In this document: positions 41,938 to 51,360 of the stretch, one piece after another
Numbering within the stretch: position 1 is the first letter of the stretch
Layout of the letters: the number at the start of each line of letters is the position of its first letter
NCBI GenBank assembly: GCA_020638155.1
Contig: JACKJB010000006.1
Span: 1 to 64,000 of the forward strand
Length of the DNA: 64,000 nt
Source of the DNA: Rhodospirillales bacterium
GTDB taxonomy: Bacteria; Pseudomonadota; Alphaproteobacteria; Micavibrionales; Micavibrionaceae
Direction of reading: 5' to 3'
Program-made: the position numbers and the translations under genes
Notes under the pieces: model-generated
Told to the model about the DNA's origin: nothing
Database searches by the model: none
The model's input: the letters and a program-made list of their open reading frames with translations, nothing else

Positions 41938-43193
41938 GCCGCCAGCCTGCGTTTCAGATCATCATAAGATTCCAGAGTACCGAGCGGCCCCAGCGCCGTC
42001 AGGGTCGGCGTCCCTGCAAAAATTTTTGCAGCCACCGCCGTAACATCTGCGGCACTGACCGCTTCGATCTGGCTGATTTTATGCTGCAGGTCCATCGGCG
42101 CACCGAAATGGATCATGTGCTTGGCCTGCTGGTTGACCCGGCGCATCATCGATTCCTGCCCCATCAGAATTTCCGCGCGGATCTGCGCCTTGGCGCGTTT
42201 AAGCTCTTCGCCTGAAACGCTGGTGCGGATCTTGCCGATTTCATCGCACAACACCGGCATCAGTTCCGGCAGCTTATCCGGGCCAGTCCCGGCATAAATG
42301 ACGAACTGGCCGTCATCCTGATACGGGGCGTGATGTGAGAACACCGAATAAACCAGCCCGCGTTTTTCGCGTACTTCCTGGAACAGGCGCGAGGACATAC
42401 CGCCGCCTAAAATAATGCTCAGCAGCACGGCCGCATAATAATCATCGGCCTTGCGCGATACGCCCTGGAACCCAACCAGCACATGGCTTTGCTCCAGCGT
42501 TTTTTCTTCGCGGTGCTCCCCGCCTTTATAGGACGCGGCCGCCGCTTCGCCGGGCCGGTCTTCGGGCAGTTCGCCGAACAGTTTTTCCACCAGCGCGCTC
42601 ACAGTTTCGTGCGTTGCATTTCCCGCCACCCCGATCACCAGCCGGGCCGGGGTATAAAACCGCGCCACATAATCCAGCAGCGTATCCCGTTTCATATTCC
42701 GGATGATCGTGTCCCGGCCCAGAATCGGCGCACCCAGCGCCTGTCCCGGATAAGCGGTTTCCTGGTACAAATCGAATACCCAGTCATCCGGCGTGTCCAG
42801 CGTCATGCCGATTTCCTGCAGGATCACGCCGCGTTCGCGTTCCACCTCATCCTCCGGCATGGTCGGGCGCTGCATGATATCGGCCAGCACATCGAGCGCC
42901 AGCGGCAGGTCTTCTTTGAGAAGATGCATATGGTATGAGGTAATTTCCCGGCTGGTATAGGCGTTCATCTGCCCGCCGACATTTTCGATCTGCTCGGCGA
43001 TCTGCGCGGCGGTGCGGGTCGGCGTCCCTTTGAACATCATATGTTCGACCATATGCGCCACACCGTTATGCGCCATATCTTCATGACGCGTCCCGACATC
43101 AACCCAGACCCCGACTGCGACGCTTTCAACCGCCGGCACATAATCGGTAATCACCCGTACCCCGTTGGGGAGTTTTGTAACTTCTATGCTCAT
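41934..43193 (-). CDS. M16 family zinc peptidase (processing-peptidase-like)
   Basis: A 419-residue protease related to the beta subunit of mitochondrial processing peptidase. The inverted zinc motif HMVEHMMFKG (HxxEH) lies near residue 47, with the downstream Glu in ERGVILQEI. GMSSRLFQEVREKRGLVYSV is the conserved C-domain motif. It is a single-domain subunit that likely works as a dimer in the cytoplasm. It lies 30 bp after thrC. Confidence 0.93.
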   Translation of the reverse strand: MSIEVTKLPNGVRVITDYVPAVESVAVGVWVDVGTRHEDMAHNGVAHMVEHMMFKGTPTRTAAQIAEQIENVGGQMNAYTSREITSYHMHLLKEDLPLALDVLADIMQRPTMPEDEVERERGVILQEIGMTLDTPDDWVFDLYQETAYPGQALGAPILGRDTIIRNMKRDTLLDYVARFYTPARLVIGVAGNATHETVSALVEKLFGELPEDRPGEAAAASYKGGEHREEKTLEQSHVLVGFQGVSRKADDYYAAVLLSIILGGGMSSRLFQEVREKRGLVYSVFSHHAPYQDDGQFVIYAGTGPDKLPELMPVLCDEIGKIRTSVSGEELKRAKAQIRAEILMGQESMMRRVNQQAKHMIHFGAPMDLQHKISQIEAVSAADVTAVAAKIFAGTPTLTALGPLGTLESYDDLKRRLAA

Positions 43194-43223
43194 ATTTAAT
43201 ACGCTTTCAATTGGATCTTATCT

Positions 43224-44630
43224 TTAACGACTGACATTGCCGAGAACGAAGTCTTTGATCTTTTCAACATCGTTGGGCAGCGCCGTGTAATGCTCGGCTT
43301 TTTGCATGACGTCCATCAGGCGCGGAACGGCGGGCGGTTTGATGCCGACGGCCTGCTGTACGGCCTGCGGGAATTTTGACGGGTGGGCGCAGGCCAGCAC
43401 GATCATCGGCACCGCCGGGTCCTGTTCCATCATATCCGTCGCCCCGTGCAGGGCAACCGCGGTATGGGGGTCGATTAAAATCCCGGTTTGCGCATAACAG
43501 CTTTTCATCATCGCCATGGTATCCAGATCGCTGCAGCGGTTCGCGGTAAATTCGGCGCGCGCTTTGTTCATCAGATTGTCCCCGATTTTAAAGACACGTC
43601 TGGTTTTGAATTCTTCCATCGTTTTGGTCAGCGCCGCGCTATCATGATCCATCAAATCATAGAGGTAGCGCTCAAAATTGCTGGAGATCTGGATGTCCAT
43701 ACTCGGCGATAAAGACGGCATGACTTTGTCGATCTTCATCTCGCCGGTTTCGAAAAAGCGGGTCAGGATATCGTTGCGGTTGGTGGCAATCCCCAGCCGG
43801 TGGATCGGCAGACCCATTCGGCGCGCGGCGTAACCGGCGAACACATTGCCGAAATTCCCGGTCGGGACGGTAAAGGATACCGGACGCCCCGGTGCCCCCA
43901 GCGCCAGCGACGCGACGAAATAATAGACCGTCTGCGCCATGATCCGCGCCCAGTTGATCGAATTCACTGCCGACAGATTTAAGTCTTCGCGCAGCTTTTG
44001 ATCCCCGAACAGGGCTTTGACGATGGCCTGGCAATCATCGAACGTGCCTTCAAGGGCAATATTGTGAACGTTCGGCGCATCCACCGTGGTCATCTGGCGG
44101 CGCTGCACTTCGGAGGTGCGCCCCTGCGGGTGCAGGATAAAAATGTCGATATGTTTGCAGCCCTTGCAGGCTTCAATCGCCGCCGATCCGGTATCCCCGG
44201 AAGTCGCCCCGACGATGGTGATCCGTTCACCTTTTTGTTCCAGAACGTGATCGAACAGGCGGCCCAAAAGCTGCATGGCGTAATCTTTGAACGATAAGGT
44301 CGGCCCGCGGAAAAGCTCCAGGATCCAGGCATTCGGCCCGACCTGGGTAAGCGGGGCGATGCTGCTGTGATCGAAGATTTCGGTGCAGTAGGTTTCATCG
44401 ATAATGCGCTGTAAATCTTCTTTGCTGATCGCATCACCGATAAAGGGCGTTAATACCTGCATCGCGACTTCGGTATATCTGAGCCCGTGCAGGTGATCGA
44501 GCAGCCCGTGATCGAACTGCGGCCAGCGATCCGGCACATACAGCCCGCCATCCGGCGCAAGCCCGGCCAGCAACACATCGGTAAAAGAGCGCGGATTACC
44601 CCCGCCGCGGGTGGAGATATACTTAATCAT
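43224..44630 (-). CDS. thrC: Threonine synthase
   Basis: A 468-residue PLP enzyme that makes threonine from phosphohomoserine. The N-terminal MIKYISTRG, the PLP Lys in LSFKDYAMQLLG and the SGDTGSAAIEA phosphate site are family motifs. It is the longer, fungal/Gram-negative type. It is the first gene of a thrC-M16-rimJ transcript, a neighbourhood common in alphaproteobacteria. Confidence 0.95.
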   Translation of the reverse strand: MIKYISTRGGGNPRSFTDVLLAGLAPDGGLYVPDRWPQFDHGLLDHLHGLRYTEVAMQVLTPFIGDAISKEDLQRIIDETYCTEIFDHSSIAPLTQVGPNAWILELFRGPTLSFKDYAMQLLGRLFDHVLEQKGERITIVGATSGDTGSAAIEACKGCKHIDIFILHPQGRTSEVQRRQMTTVDAPNVHNIALEGTFDDCQAIVKALFGDQKLREDLNLSAVNSINWARIMAQTVYYFVASLALGAPGRPVSFTVPTGNFGNVFAGYAARRMGLPIHRLGIATNRNDILTRFFETGEMKIDKVMPSLSPSMDIQISSNFERYLYDLMDHDSAALTKTMEEFKTRRVFKIGDNLMNKARAEFTANRCSDLDTMAMMKSCYAQTGILIDPHTAVALHGATDMMEQDPAVPMIVLACAHPSKFPQAVQQAVGIKPPAVPRLMDVMQKAEHYTALPNDVEKIKDFVLGNVSR

Positions 44631-45142
44631 GGGCGCATTTCATCATATTTGCGGCACAATGTCATCGGTGTTTTAACTTTAAAATCCCGGCAGAGAAAAT
44701 CCTTCAGTTTGTTTGCCGTTTTATTTTTCATCAAAGATTACCCTTTGTTTTTATTGTGGTTTTATCAGTTCGTTTCGTCCCGGAGGATGCGCTGCGGCGC
44801 AGAGGTTTTTGGTGTTTTGCCATCTTTTTCATGATATGATTATATTCCTAATTACGCGCTATTGCAAATATTGAGGGATTCTAAGAGAAAAGAACGGAAA
44901 CCACAGATGGACACGGATAAACAAAAACCCCCAATATAGTTTTAACTGCGTCATTTCGAGGCAAAGCCGAGAAATCTCCAGATTAGCGGAAGATCCCTCA
45001 CATGCGTTCGGGATGACGATCAAAGAGAGAATATCAAAGGGACTATATGTGTTTATCCGTGTCCATCTGTGGTTTAAAAAAGGGATATTGATACATAAAT
45101 GAGTTTTCTGGTTTTTTAAAACTTACGTAAGAAGAACGTTTT
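44631..45142. other. Gene-free stretch with a MITE-like element
   Basis: About 510 bp between thrC and the M32 peptidase gene. The middle is an inverted-repeat element (44898-45075). The thrC-side part should carry the thrC promoter and is AT-rich, with no open frame showing a recognisable product. Confidence 0.5.
44898..45075. repeat. MITE-like element with 26-bp perfect terminal inverted repeats
   Basis: The arms 44898-44923 and 45050-45075 are exact reverse complements (core CCACAGATGGACACGGATAA) around a 126-bp centre. The centre itself has an inner repeat pair, GTCATTTCGAG... and ...CGGGATGACG, typical of dispersed bacterial palindromes. No coding frame lies within. Size, perfect arms and lack of genes fit a non-autonomous mobile or REP-type element. 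Confidence 0.75.
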
Positions 45143-46849
45143 TTAGGCGCAATAGCGCGTTTCCAGATGTTTGAGCAGCGGTGCCGGGCTTAGTTCAGAA
45201 CCGGTGGAATTTTTGACCAGGTCGGTAAATCCATACAGCCGTCCCTGCGCATGGACTTTTTCACCAAGCCAGTTTGTGATCGGCAGAAAGTCGCCTGCAG
45301 CAATCAACTTGCCGGTATCAGGAATGTCTTTGCAGATTTTTTCGTAGAGCTGCGCGGCGTACATGTGACCGACCGTATAGGCGGGAAAATAACCGAACTT
45401 GCCGACGAACCAGTGCACGTCCTGCAGGCAGCCATCGGCCACGCCTTCCGGCTGTATCCCCAGGATATCGTTCATCTTACCGTTCCATGCTTCGGGCAGG
45501 GCGGAGGGTTTAAGCTTGCCTTCGATCAGATCACGCTCCAGCTCGAAACGGTGTTTCATATGAAAGAAATAAGTGACCTCATCGGCTTTTTTGCGCAGCA
45601 ATCCCGGCTGGACTTTTGTTTTCAAGCCATACAGGTTTTCCGCGCTGAGCGCCGGATTGTGCAAACCATGAAACAGCCCTTCGACCCGCGGGGCGAGGAA
45701 GTCGTAAAAGCTGCGGGTCCGGCCCATAATCATTTCAACCAGCAGCGCCTGGGATTCATGCACGGCCGCGCCCATATCCTGCGCGACCGGCTGGTAGCGC
45801 CATGTCTTGCGCGGCAGGCCCTGGATGTAAAGACCGTGACCGCCCTCGTGCAGGGCCGATTTCATCGAGTCGGTAAAATCATTGATATCGACATTTTTGA
45901 TGACCAGCCGCGTATCATCGGGCGTGCCGCCTTCGACCGGGTTATGCCCGGTTTCATACAGCCCGCCGCGGTGAAAATCAAAGCCGAGCGATTCCAGCAG
46001 CGCATGGTTCAGCCACATTTGCGCTTTGGCGGGGTAAAAATCTTTCAGCGAAACCAGCTCTTTTTGCTGCGCCTGTTTTTTCAGGATTTGCGGCAGCATT
46101 TTGCCGATCTTTTTATCGAGCGTCCCGAACCAGTCTTCAACTTCGGTCACGGAAATGCCCGGCATATATTCGCTCATCAAGGCCTGGTAATAAGAGTTCC
46201 CGCCCCCGGCCCGGCATTTGGCTTCAGCGATCTGGCGGTTCATATCGACCATCTCGGCAAGGAATTCACGGGCCGCGGGCCAGTCGCTGGCGGCCAGGGC
46301 ATCACGGTGACGGCGGCGGCCTTCGTAAGACAGCCGTGCGCGTTTTTCGACCAGTTCACCCTCAACCGGGCTTTGCCGGTTGTGCATTTCTTCCATCTCG
46401 CGCAGGTTAGCCTTGTCCCAGGCATCCCAGTCTTCACTGTGATTTTCGGCGTGGGTTTTAGCGCGGTCCAGAAGATGCTTGATATCCAGACGGGTTAAAT
46501 CTTCGTGCATCCGGCGATGCAGGAACGCAATCTGCCCCAGCCTTGCCCGCCACGCGCCTTCCGGCATCGCGGTCAGGAAATCACGACCCATCGTTTCGGC
46601 GATCGCCCCCATCCGGCCGATATCGCGGAAACGGTATTTGAGCTCCATATAGGCTTCGGACGGATGCTCTTCATACTGGCGGACGACACTGGGGCCATGT
46701 TGTTTAACAGGGGGCTCAGGGACCGCTTCTTTGGGTTCCGGCAGCGCCGTCTTTTTTCCCCGCTGCAACAACGCACCAAAACGGCCCGTCCATCCGGCCG
46801 GGTTTAAAAACGATTTCAGGGTCTGCCAAAAACGGGAAAAGAAATTCAT
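45143..46849 (-). CDS. M32 (Taq-type) metallocarboxypeptidase
   Basis: A 568-residue zinc carboxypeptidase. The active site HEGGHGLYIQGL follows the HExxH pattern of M32, and HESQALLVEM supplies the second conserved Glu; DVHWFVGKFGYFPAYT is the C-terminal motif. M32 enzymes are usually about 500 residues. Here about 60 extra N-terminal residues form an amphipathic start (FFSRFWQTLKSFLNP) and a Pro/Lys linker, possibly a membrane contact. It acts on peptides, probably in the cytoplasm. Confidence 0.92.
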   Translation of the reverse strand: MNFFSRFWQTLKSFLNPAGWTGRFGALLQRGKKTALPEPKEAVPEPPVKQHGPSVVRQYEEHPSEAYMELKYRFRDIGRMGAIAETMGRDFLTAMPEGAWRARLGQIAFLHRRMHEDLTRLDIKHLLDRAKTHAENHSEDWDAWDKANLREMEEMHNRQSPVEGELVEKRARLSYEGRRRHRDALAASDWPAAREFLAEMVDMNRQIAEAKCRAGGGNSYYQALMSEYMPGISVTEVEDWFGTLDKKIGKMLPQILKKQAQQKELVSLKDFYPAKAQMWLNHALLESLGFDFHRGGLYETGHNPVEGGTPDDTRLVIKNVDINDFTDSMKSALHEGGHGLYIQGLPRKTWRYQPVAQDMGAAVHESQALLVEMIMGRTRSFYDFLAPRVEGLFHGLHNPALSAENLYGLKTKVQPGLLRKKADEVTYFFHMKHRFELERDLIEGKLKPSALPEAWNGKMNDILGIQPEGVADGCLQDVHWFVGKFGYFPAYTVGHMYAAQLYEKICKDIPDTGKLIAAGDFLPITNWLGEKVHAQGRLYGFTDLVKNSTGSELSPAPLLKHLETRYCA

Positions 46850-46959
46850 ATACTATAGCTATCACATCAGCGGATTTGCCGCACCTGTAAAGTTCAGCCT
46901 GTAATGAAGCGGTAGTATTTCCGCGCCGGAAATTTTTTTAGAAGGTTCGGAGGGATGTC

Positions 46960-47814
46960 CTAGAACAGTTTATCTATCAGCCCTTCGCGGGTGGACTCAT
47001 CAAAAATCGTGTCATGCCATTCATAACTGGCCAGCTCATTGGCCCGGCGCATCAGTTTACCCCGGTCGGAAAGCACTTCCCAGCAAACCGGGTTGCGGTC
47101 CGCCATATGATCGAGCACAGCCTTGATATTCATCACCAAAGGCTGGTGCCGCCCATGTACCGTGAGGCGCGGCCCGAGTACGCGGTAATCCATGCCGAGT
47201 TTGCGCAGGCTGCGAAACTGCATCGGGTCCATCAGGGCGACACAGTTAAGCGTCCCTGCCGCCAGCGCCGTTTTAAAAGCCGCATGAAACAGGCCGAGCG
47301 GCGCATAGGGAATCCGGCGGCGCAAATAAGTCAGACCCGGCGCACCGGGCATACCATGCTCTTCCTGCTCATGAAAGGCCGGCAAAACAGAGCCGTCATC
47401 GGGCCGCTGGCGAAATTCGCGGGCCATGCACAGCCGGGAAATTTCGCATAGCTGCAACGCTTTTTCACTATGCAGAAACGGGTGATCGCAGATTTCCTGG
47501 AGCGGGAATGAAAAAAGCGGGCGGTCCGGATCGGGCAAAATCGTGCGCACCGTCCCGGCCACCAACCCTTTTTCTTTATGGATCAGCAAATGCTGGACCG
47601 CGCGTTCATCATAAGCGTCATATTCCAGCCCTTTATCATGCGGCAAATCTATCTTGTTTTCCGCGCAGAACACTTTGTACCGGAGCCGGAAAGCTTCGCG
47701 GCGCAAATCATCGCTATCGGCTTCTATAATCTCAAAAGTGCGGGCAAAGGCATTGTAAAATGTTTTCTGGGTCACGGCCCTGCGGCAGGCCTCCCATAAA
47801 GATACGTCTGACAT
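46960..47814 (-). CDS. Exosortase-system-type N-acyltransferase
   Basis: A 284-residue protein resembling the PEP-CTERM/exosortase-associated acyltransferases and FeeM-like N-acyl amino acid synthases. RLRYKVFCAENKIDLP, EYDAYDERAVQHLLIH, VAGTVRTILPD and CEISRLCMAREFR are the autoinducer-synthase/GNAT-like motifs. It would transfer an acyl chain from ACP to an amine. No exosortase or PEP-CTERM gene is visible in this window, so its partner system is uncertain. Confidence 0.78.
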   Translation of the reverse strand: MSDVSLWEACRRAVTQKTFYNAFARTFEIIEADSDDLRREAFRLRYKVFCAENKIDLPHDKGLEYDAYDERAVQHLLIHKEKGLVAGTVRTILPDPDRPLFSFPLQEICDHPFLHSEKALQLCEISRLCMAREFRQRPDDGSVLPAFHEQEEHGMPGAPGLTYLRRRIPYAPLGLFHAAFKTALAAGTLNCVALMDPMQFRSLRKLGMDYRVLGPRLTVHGRHQPLVMNIKAVLDHMADRNPVCWEVLSDRGKLMRRANELASYEWHDTIFDESTREGLIDKLF

Positions 47815-47971
47815 CTATATAAACTCTCCCACCCTGGCGTTTTAAACGGCAGAGTCTGTAAACCTGGTGATACAGCTCTATTATAGCGGGGGCGCACTTA
47901 ATATTTTTTGAATTATATCAGTAATTTAGATATATCTTTATTTTAATTTTCATAAAACTATGTGTATGACC

Positions 47972-48241
47972 TTAACAGCAGCCCTTTCCAGGCGTCGTCA
48001 CATCGTCTTCGTCATCGTCATGAGGACAGCACCCGGCGGCATGGTCGTGCTTGTGGTCATGATCGTGATCGCAGCAGCCTGCTTCATGATGATGATGGTG
48101 CTCATGACCATGGTCGGGACCGTGGTCATGACCGCAGCAGCCGTCATGATGGTGGTGATGATGGACCGGTGCCCCCGTCCCCATCGGCATGGTGGTCGAG
48201 TTCTTCAATTTGCTTTTAATCAGTTTCATCAGATCGCTCAT
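47972..48241 (-). CDS. His/Cys-rich metal-binding protein
   Basis: An 89-residue protein with a short basic helical start (MSDLMKLIKSKLKN) and then a run of histidines, aspartates and four CC pairs: about 21 His and 8 Cys. The pattern CCGHDHGPDHGH repeats. It should bind zinc, nickel, cobalt or copper, like a metallothionein or metal-storage chaperone. An AGAGGA site precedes the ATG. A plus-strand frame over the same DNA is only the complement of the repeats. No known family fits exactly. Confidence 0.75.
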   Translation of the reverse strand: MSDLMKLIKSKLKNSTTMPMGTGAPVHHHHHHDGCCGHDHGPDHGHEHHHHHEAGCCDHDHDHKHDHAAGCCPHDDDEDDVTTPGKGCC

Positions 48242-48346
48242 CGTCTGGATATCCTCTGTACGAATTTAAAATATTTTATTGTCTTTATATATAGACCTGA
48301 TTTAATTTCTGGCAATTGATATATACACAAGAAAGACGGGTTTATA

Positions 48347-48577
48347 ATGACTGTTTTATCAATGGATGAAGCACTAAAAGCAATCTACACGTCGCTGGCG
48401 AATGATAACCAGGATATCGACCTGCATATCAAAAACCTGAAAACAGCCATGGTGTCGGCCGGACAAAAAGAAGCCGTTCTGGACCCTGCAAAGCTGTACC
48501 AGAATAACCGTGACGGCCGGAAATTGCTGCAGGGCTATTTCAAGCGGCGCGGCGTTAAAGTCAGTTTTAAGTCATAG
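48347..48577 (+). CDS. Small conserved-looking protein, unknown
   Basis: A 76-residue soluble, mostly helical protein with a basic C-terminus (LLQGYFKRRGVKVSF). No signal or membrane segment and no named family. It lies 5 bp before the flavoprotein gene and is probably co-transcribed with it. Confidence 0.65.
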   Translation: MTVLSMDEALKAIYTSLANDNQDIDLHIKNLKTAMVSAGQKEAVLDPAKLYQNNRDGRKLLQGYFKRRGVKVSFKS

Positions 48578-48582
48578 GGCCC

Positions 48583-49791
48583 ATGACAAAATCAGATGTC
48601 ATTATCATAGGCGCAGGCGCCGCCGGGATGATGTGCGCGCGGGAAGCAAGCCTGCGCGGGCGCTCGGTGAGCGTGCTTGAGCATAGCGGCAAGGCCGGGG
48701 AGAAAATCAGGATTTCCGGGGGCGGCCGCTGTAACTTCACCAATCTTTACACCCGGCCGGAAACGTTTGTCTCGCAGAACCCGCATTTTTGCAAATCGGC
48801 ACTGGCGCGCTACACGCCGCAGGATTTTATCGACCTGGTCGATGCACATCATATTGCGTGGCATGAAAAGCCTGCCGATGAGGGGGCGGATGAAAGCGCG
48901 CGGGGTCAGCTATTCTGCGATGATAAAAGTACGCAGATCATCGATATGCTGCAGGGGGATGCGCGCAAAGCCGGGACTTTATTTTCGCTGGAGACCGAAG
49001 TCCAGGCCGTCCGCAAGGAAGGCGAAGACTTTATTCTCGATACCAGTAAAGGGACGATGCGCTGCGCATCGCTGGTGATCGCCAGCGGCGGCCTGTCCAT
49101 TCCCAAGATCGGGGCCAGCCCGTTCGGCTATAAAATCGCCGAGCAGTTTGGCCTGCCGATCGTGCCGCCGCGCGCAGGGCTGGTGCCGCTGACTTTTGAT
49201 GAAAAATTGCTGGCGCAGACAAGCGATCTGTCCGGGATCGGTCTGCGGGCCTGCGTCCGGAGCGAGAGCGGTAAAACATTCACCGAAGGGCTGCTGTTTA
49301 CCCATCGCGGCCTGTCGGGTCCGTCGATCCTGCAGATCTCTTCCTACTGGGAAGAAGGCGAAGCGATTACCGTTAACCTGTTGCCCGGTCCTGATGTTTT
49401 TGACAGGCTGCGCGCCATACGCAAAGAGCAGCCGAAACAAAAACTGCATAACGTGCTGGCATCGATCCTGCCCAAACGGCTGGCGCAGATGATTGCGGAT
49501 GCCAGCGGTTTCGATCGGCCGATCGCCGATCTGTCCGATCAAAAACTGGAAATGATGCGCGATGCCGTGCAGCACTGGCGTATCAAACCGCAGGGCAGTG
49601 AAGGCTACCGCACCGCCGAAGTCACGCGCGGCGGCGTTGATACGAATGCGCTGTCTTCAAAAACCATGGAAGCGCGGTCCGTACCGGGGCTTTATTTTAT
49701 CGGCGAGGTCGTCGATGTAACCGGCCATCTGGGAGGCCATAATTTCCAGTGGGCATGGGCGTCGGCGGTGGCGGCAGGGCAGTCTGTTTAA
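48583..49791 (+). CDS. HI0933/YhiN-family flavoprotein
   Basis: A 402-residue FAD/NAD(P)-dependent oxidoreductase of the HI0933 family. The dinucleotide site GAGAAGMMCAREASLRG, the SGGGRCNFTN motif and the C-terminal GEVVDVTGHLGGHNFQWA are hallmarks. The family's true substrate is unknown; relatives are thought to act on tRNA or as BaiN-like reductases. It follows the 76-residue gene. Confidence 0.92.
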   Translation: MTKSDVIIIGAGAAGMMCAREASLRGRSVSVLEHSGKAGEKIRISGGGRCNFTNLYTRPETFVSQNPHFCKSALARYTPQDFIDLVDAHHIAWHEKPADEGADESARGQLFCDDKSTQIIDMLQGDARKAGTLFSLETEVQAVRKEGEDFILDTSKGTMRCASLVIASGGLSIPKIGASPFGYKIAEQFGLPIVPPRAGLVPLTFDEKLLAQTSDLSGIGLRACVRSESGKTFTEGLLFTHRGLSGPSILQISSYWEEGEAITVNLLPGPDVFDRLRAIRKEQPKQKLHNVLASILPKRLAQMIADASGFDRPIADLSDQKLEMMRDAVQHWRIKPQGSEGYRTAEVTRGGVDTNALSSKTMEARSVPGLYFIGEVVDVTGHLGGHNFQWAWASAVAAGQSV

Positions 49792-49844
49792 TTTGACATA
49801 TTGTTAATTTTATTGTACTTTCCCTGCACAAAAAGGAGAGCAGC

Positions 49845-50231
49845 ATGTCGTTACCTATTCGCTATAGTTTTTATCAAATCACACAAGATGGTGCGCCGGT
49901 GGATATTAATATAGCCAACCGAGGTGATCCCACTTACAAAGCAAGCTTGCTCGCCGCATGTTGGAGTGATCGTTTTACTATGATCCATCCTTCGACAGAC
50001 ATGGCAATAAAGCAAGAAGCCCTTACAGCGCTGTTAAAATTAGCACGCTTTGTTGAGGAACGAACCATACCGTTTGAAGAAGCGCAAAAAGTGAATGCCG
50101 TCGGCATCAATGGGATTATAGCGTCATTTAATGAACTGGCGGATGCTCTTGCTTCGGAAGAAATTAAGCCTGTAAAATATAATGAAGAGAAATTCGGGCA
50201 GCTCTTCCCACAACTAAGCGCCAAGCCGTAA
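49845..50231 (+). CDS. Protein of unknown function
   Basis: A 128-residue soluble protein behind a clear AAGGAG site. The N-terminal half looks beta-rich and the C-terminal half helical (TALLKLARFVEERTIPFEEA). No family is recognised. Its GC is somewhat lower than its neighbours', which may point to later acquisition. It is convergent with the YeiH-type gene. Confidence 0.65.
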   Translation: MSLPIRYSFYQITQDGAPVDINIANRGDPTYKASLLAACWSDRFTMIHPSTDMAIKQEALTALLKLARFVEERTIPFEEAQKVNAVGINGIIASFNELADALASEEIKPVKYNEEKFGQLFPQLSAKP

Positions 50232-50237
50232 AATCCC

Positions 50238-51317
50238 CTAAGCGCCGAAAACGGCGATCGCCATTTTGGTGATCGCAAAACCGCCGCAGATCAGCCAGGC
50301 GAACAGCAGCGCAGCAAGGTAAATGGGCCGCATGCCGACACCTTTGAATTTTTCGGCTTTGGTTTCCAGCCCCAGCGCACAGACCGCCATCGTCAACAGG
50401 AATCCGTCGATGACATTAATCGCATCCACGCCCGCCGCCGGGATGATGCCGAGCGAATTGACCCCGGCCATAACGATAAACAGCACGGCAAACCACGGCA
50501 TAACGATTTTGCCCCCGTCGCCCTTTTTCTCCCCAGTCCCAAAACGTACCAGCGCCCAGCCGAGCAGCAGCAGGAACGGGGCCAGCATCATCACCCGGAT
50601 CATCTTGACGATCACCGCGTCATTGGCCGCTTCAGGATTGATCGCCGTGCCCGCCGCGACCACGTGCGCGACTTCGTGAACCGAGCCACCGATATACAGG
50701 CCCATTTCCGATGGCGATAACGGCACCCAGCCGAGATTATAAACAAACGGGTATAAAAACATCGCGGTCGTGCCGAACAGTACCACGGTCGCCACCGCGA
50801 CCGTGCTTTTCCACGCGGCGGCCTTAATCGTGGACTCGGTCGCCAGTACCGCCGCCGCGCCGCAGATCGCCGCGCCGGAAGCAATCAGGATCGAGAGATC
50901 GCGGTCGAGTTTAAACAGCTTCATCCCGGCGGCAAGGCCGAGCAAAAAGGTCAGCGCGACCATCAGCACCGAGACGATAATCCCGCTCAGCCCGACATCG
51001 AAAATATTCTGGAAGGTGATGCGAAAGCCGTAAAAGACGATCGCGACGCGCAGGATTTTACGTGCGCTGAACGCGATCCCCGGCGCCCAGCTTTGCGGCA
51101 GAAACCGTCCGAGCCCATTGCTGTAAATCATGCCGCCGATCATCCCGATAATCAGCGCATGCAGGCCCGCCGCCTGGATCACGGGAATGCCCGCAAGGAT
51201 TGTTGCCAGCAGCGCAAAGACAAACACGAACCCGACCCCGGCAAAACCAGGCGCATCCAGCCCGGTCAGCGGGCAGCGAAAGGGGGAGTCTTTATCTTTT
51301 CTACACAGTGAAATCAT
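50238..51317 (-). CDS. YeiH/UPF0324-type membrane transporter
   Basis: A 359-residue inner-membrane protein with about ten hydrophobic helices. IGMIGGMIYSNGLGRFLPQSWAPGIAFSARKILRVAIVFYGFRIT and the SGAAICGAAAVLATES motif fit the YeiH family of putative sulfate exporters; GGSVHEVAHVVAAG is the second half's conserved region. The substrate is not proven in most relatives. The N-terminal 20 residues are polar and could include a mis-set start. Confidence 0.88.
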   Translation of the reverse strand: MISLCRKDKDSPFRCPLTGLDAPGFAGVGFVFVFALLATILAGIPVIQAAGLHALIIGMIGGMIYSNGLGRFLPQSWAPGIAFSARKILRVAIVFYGFRITFQNIFDVGLSGIIVSVLMVALTFLLGLAAGMKLFKLDRDLSILIASGAAICGAAAVLATESTIKAAAWKSTVAVATVVLFGTTAMFLYPFVYNLGWVPLSPSEMGLYIGGSVHEVAHVVAAGTAINPEAANDAVIVKMIRVMMLAPFLLLLGWALVRFGTGEKKGDGGKIVMPWFAVLFIVMAGVNSLGIIPAAGVDAINVIDGFLLTMAVCALGLETKAEKFKGVGMRPIYLAALLFAWLICGGFAITKMAIAVFGA

Positions 51318-51360
51318 CGCCGCACCATAAGGGAGAGGTCACACCCCACGCAAGCCTTAA

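Noticed and set aside
47960..48319. Plus-strand frames across the His/Cys-rich gene
   Set aside because: They are only the complement of the His/Asp codon repeats; the minus frame has a sensible start, ribosome site and composition.
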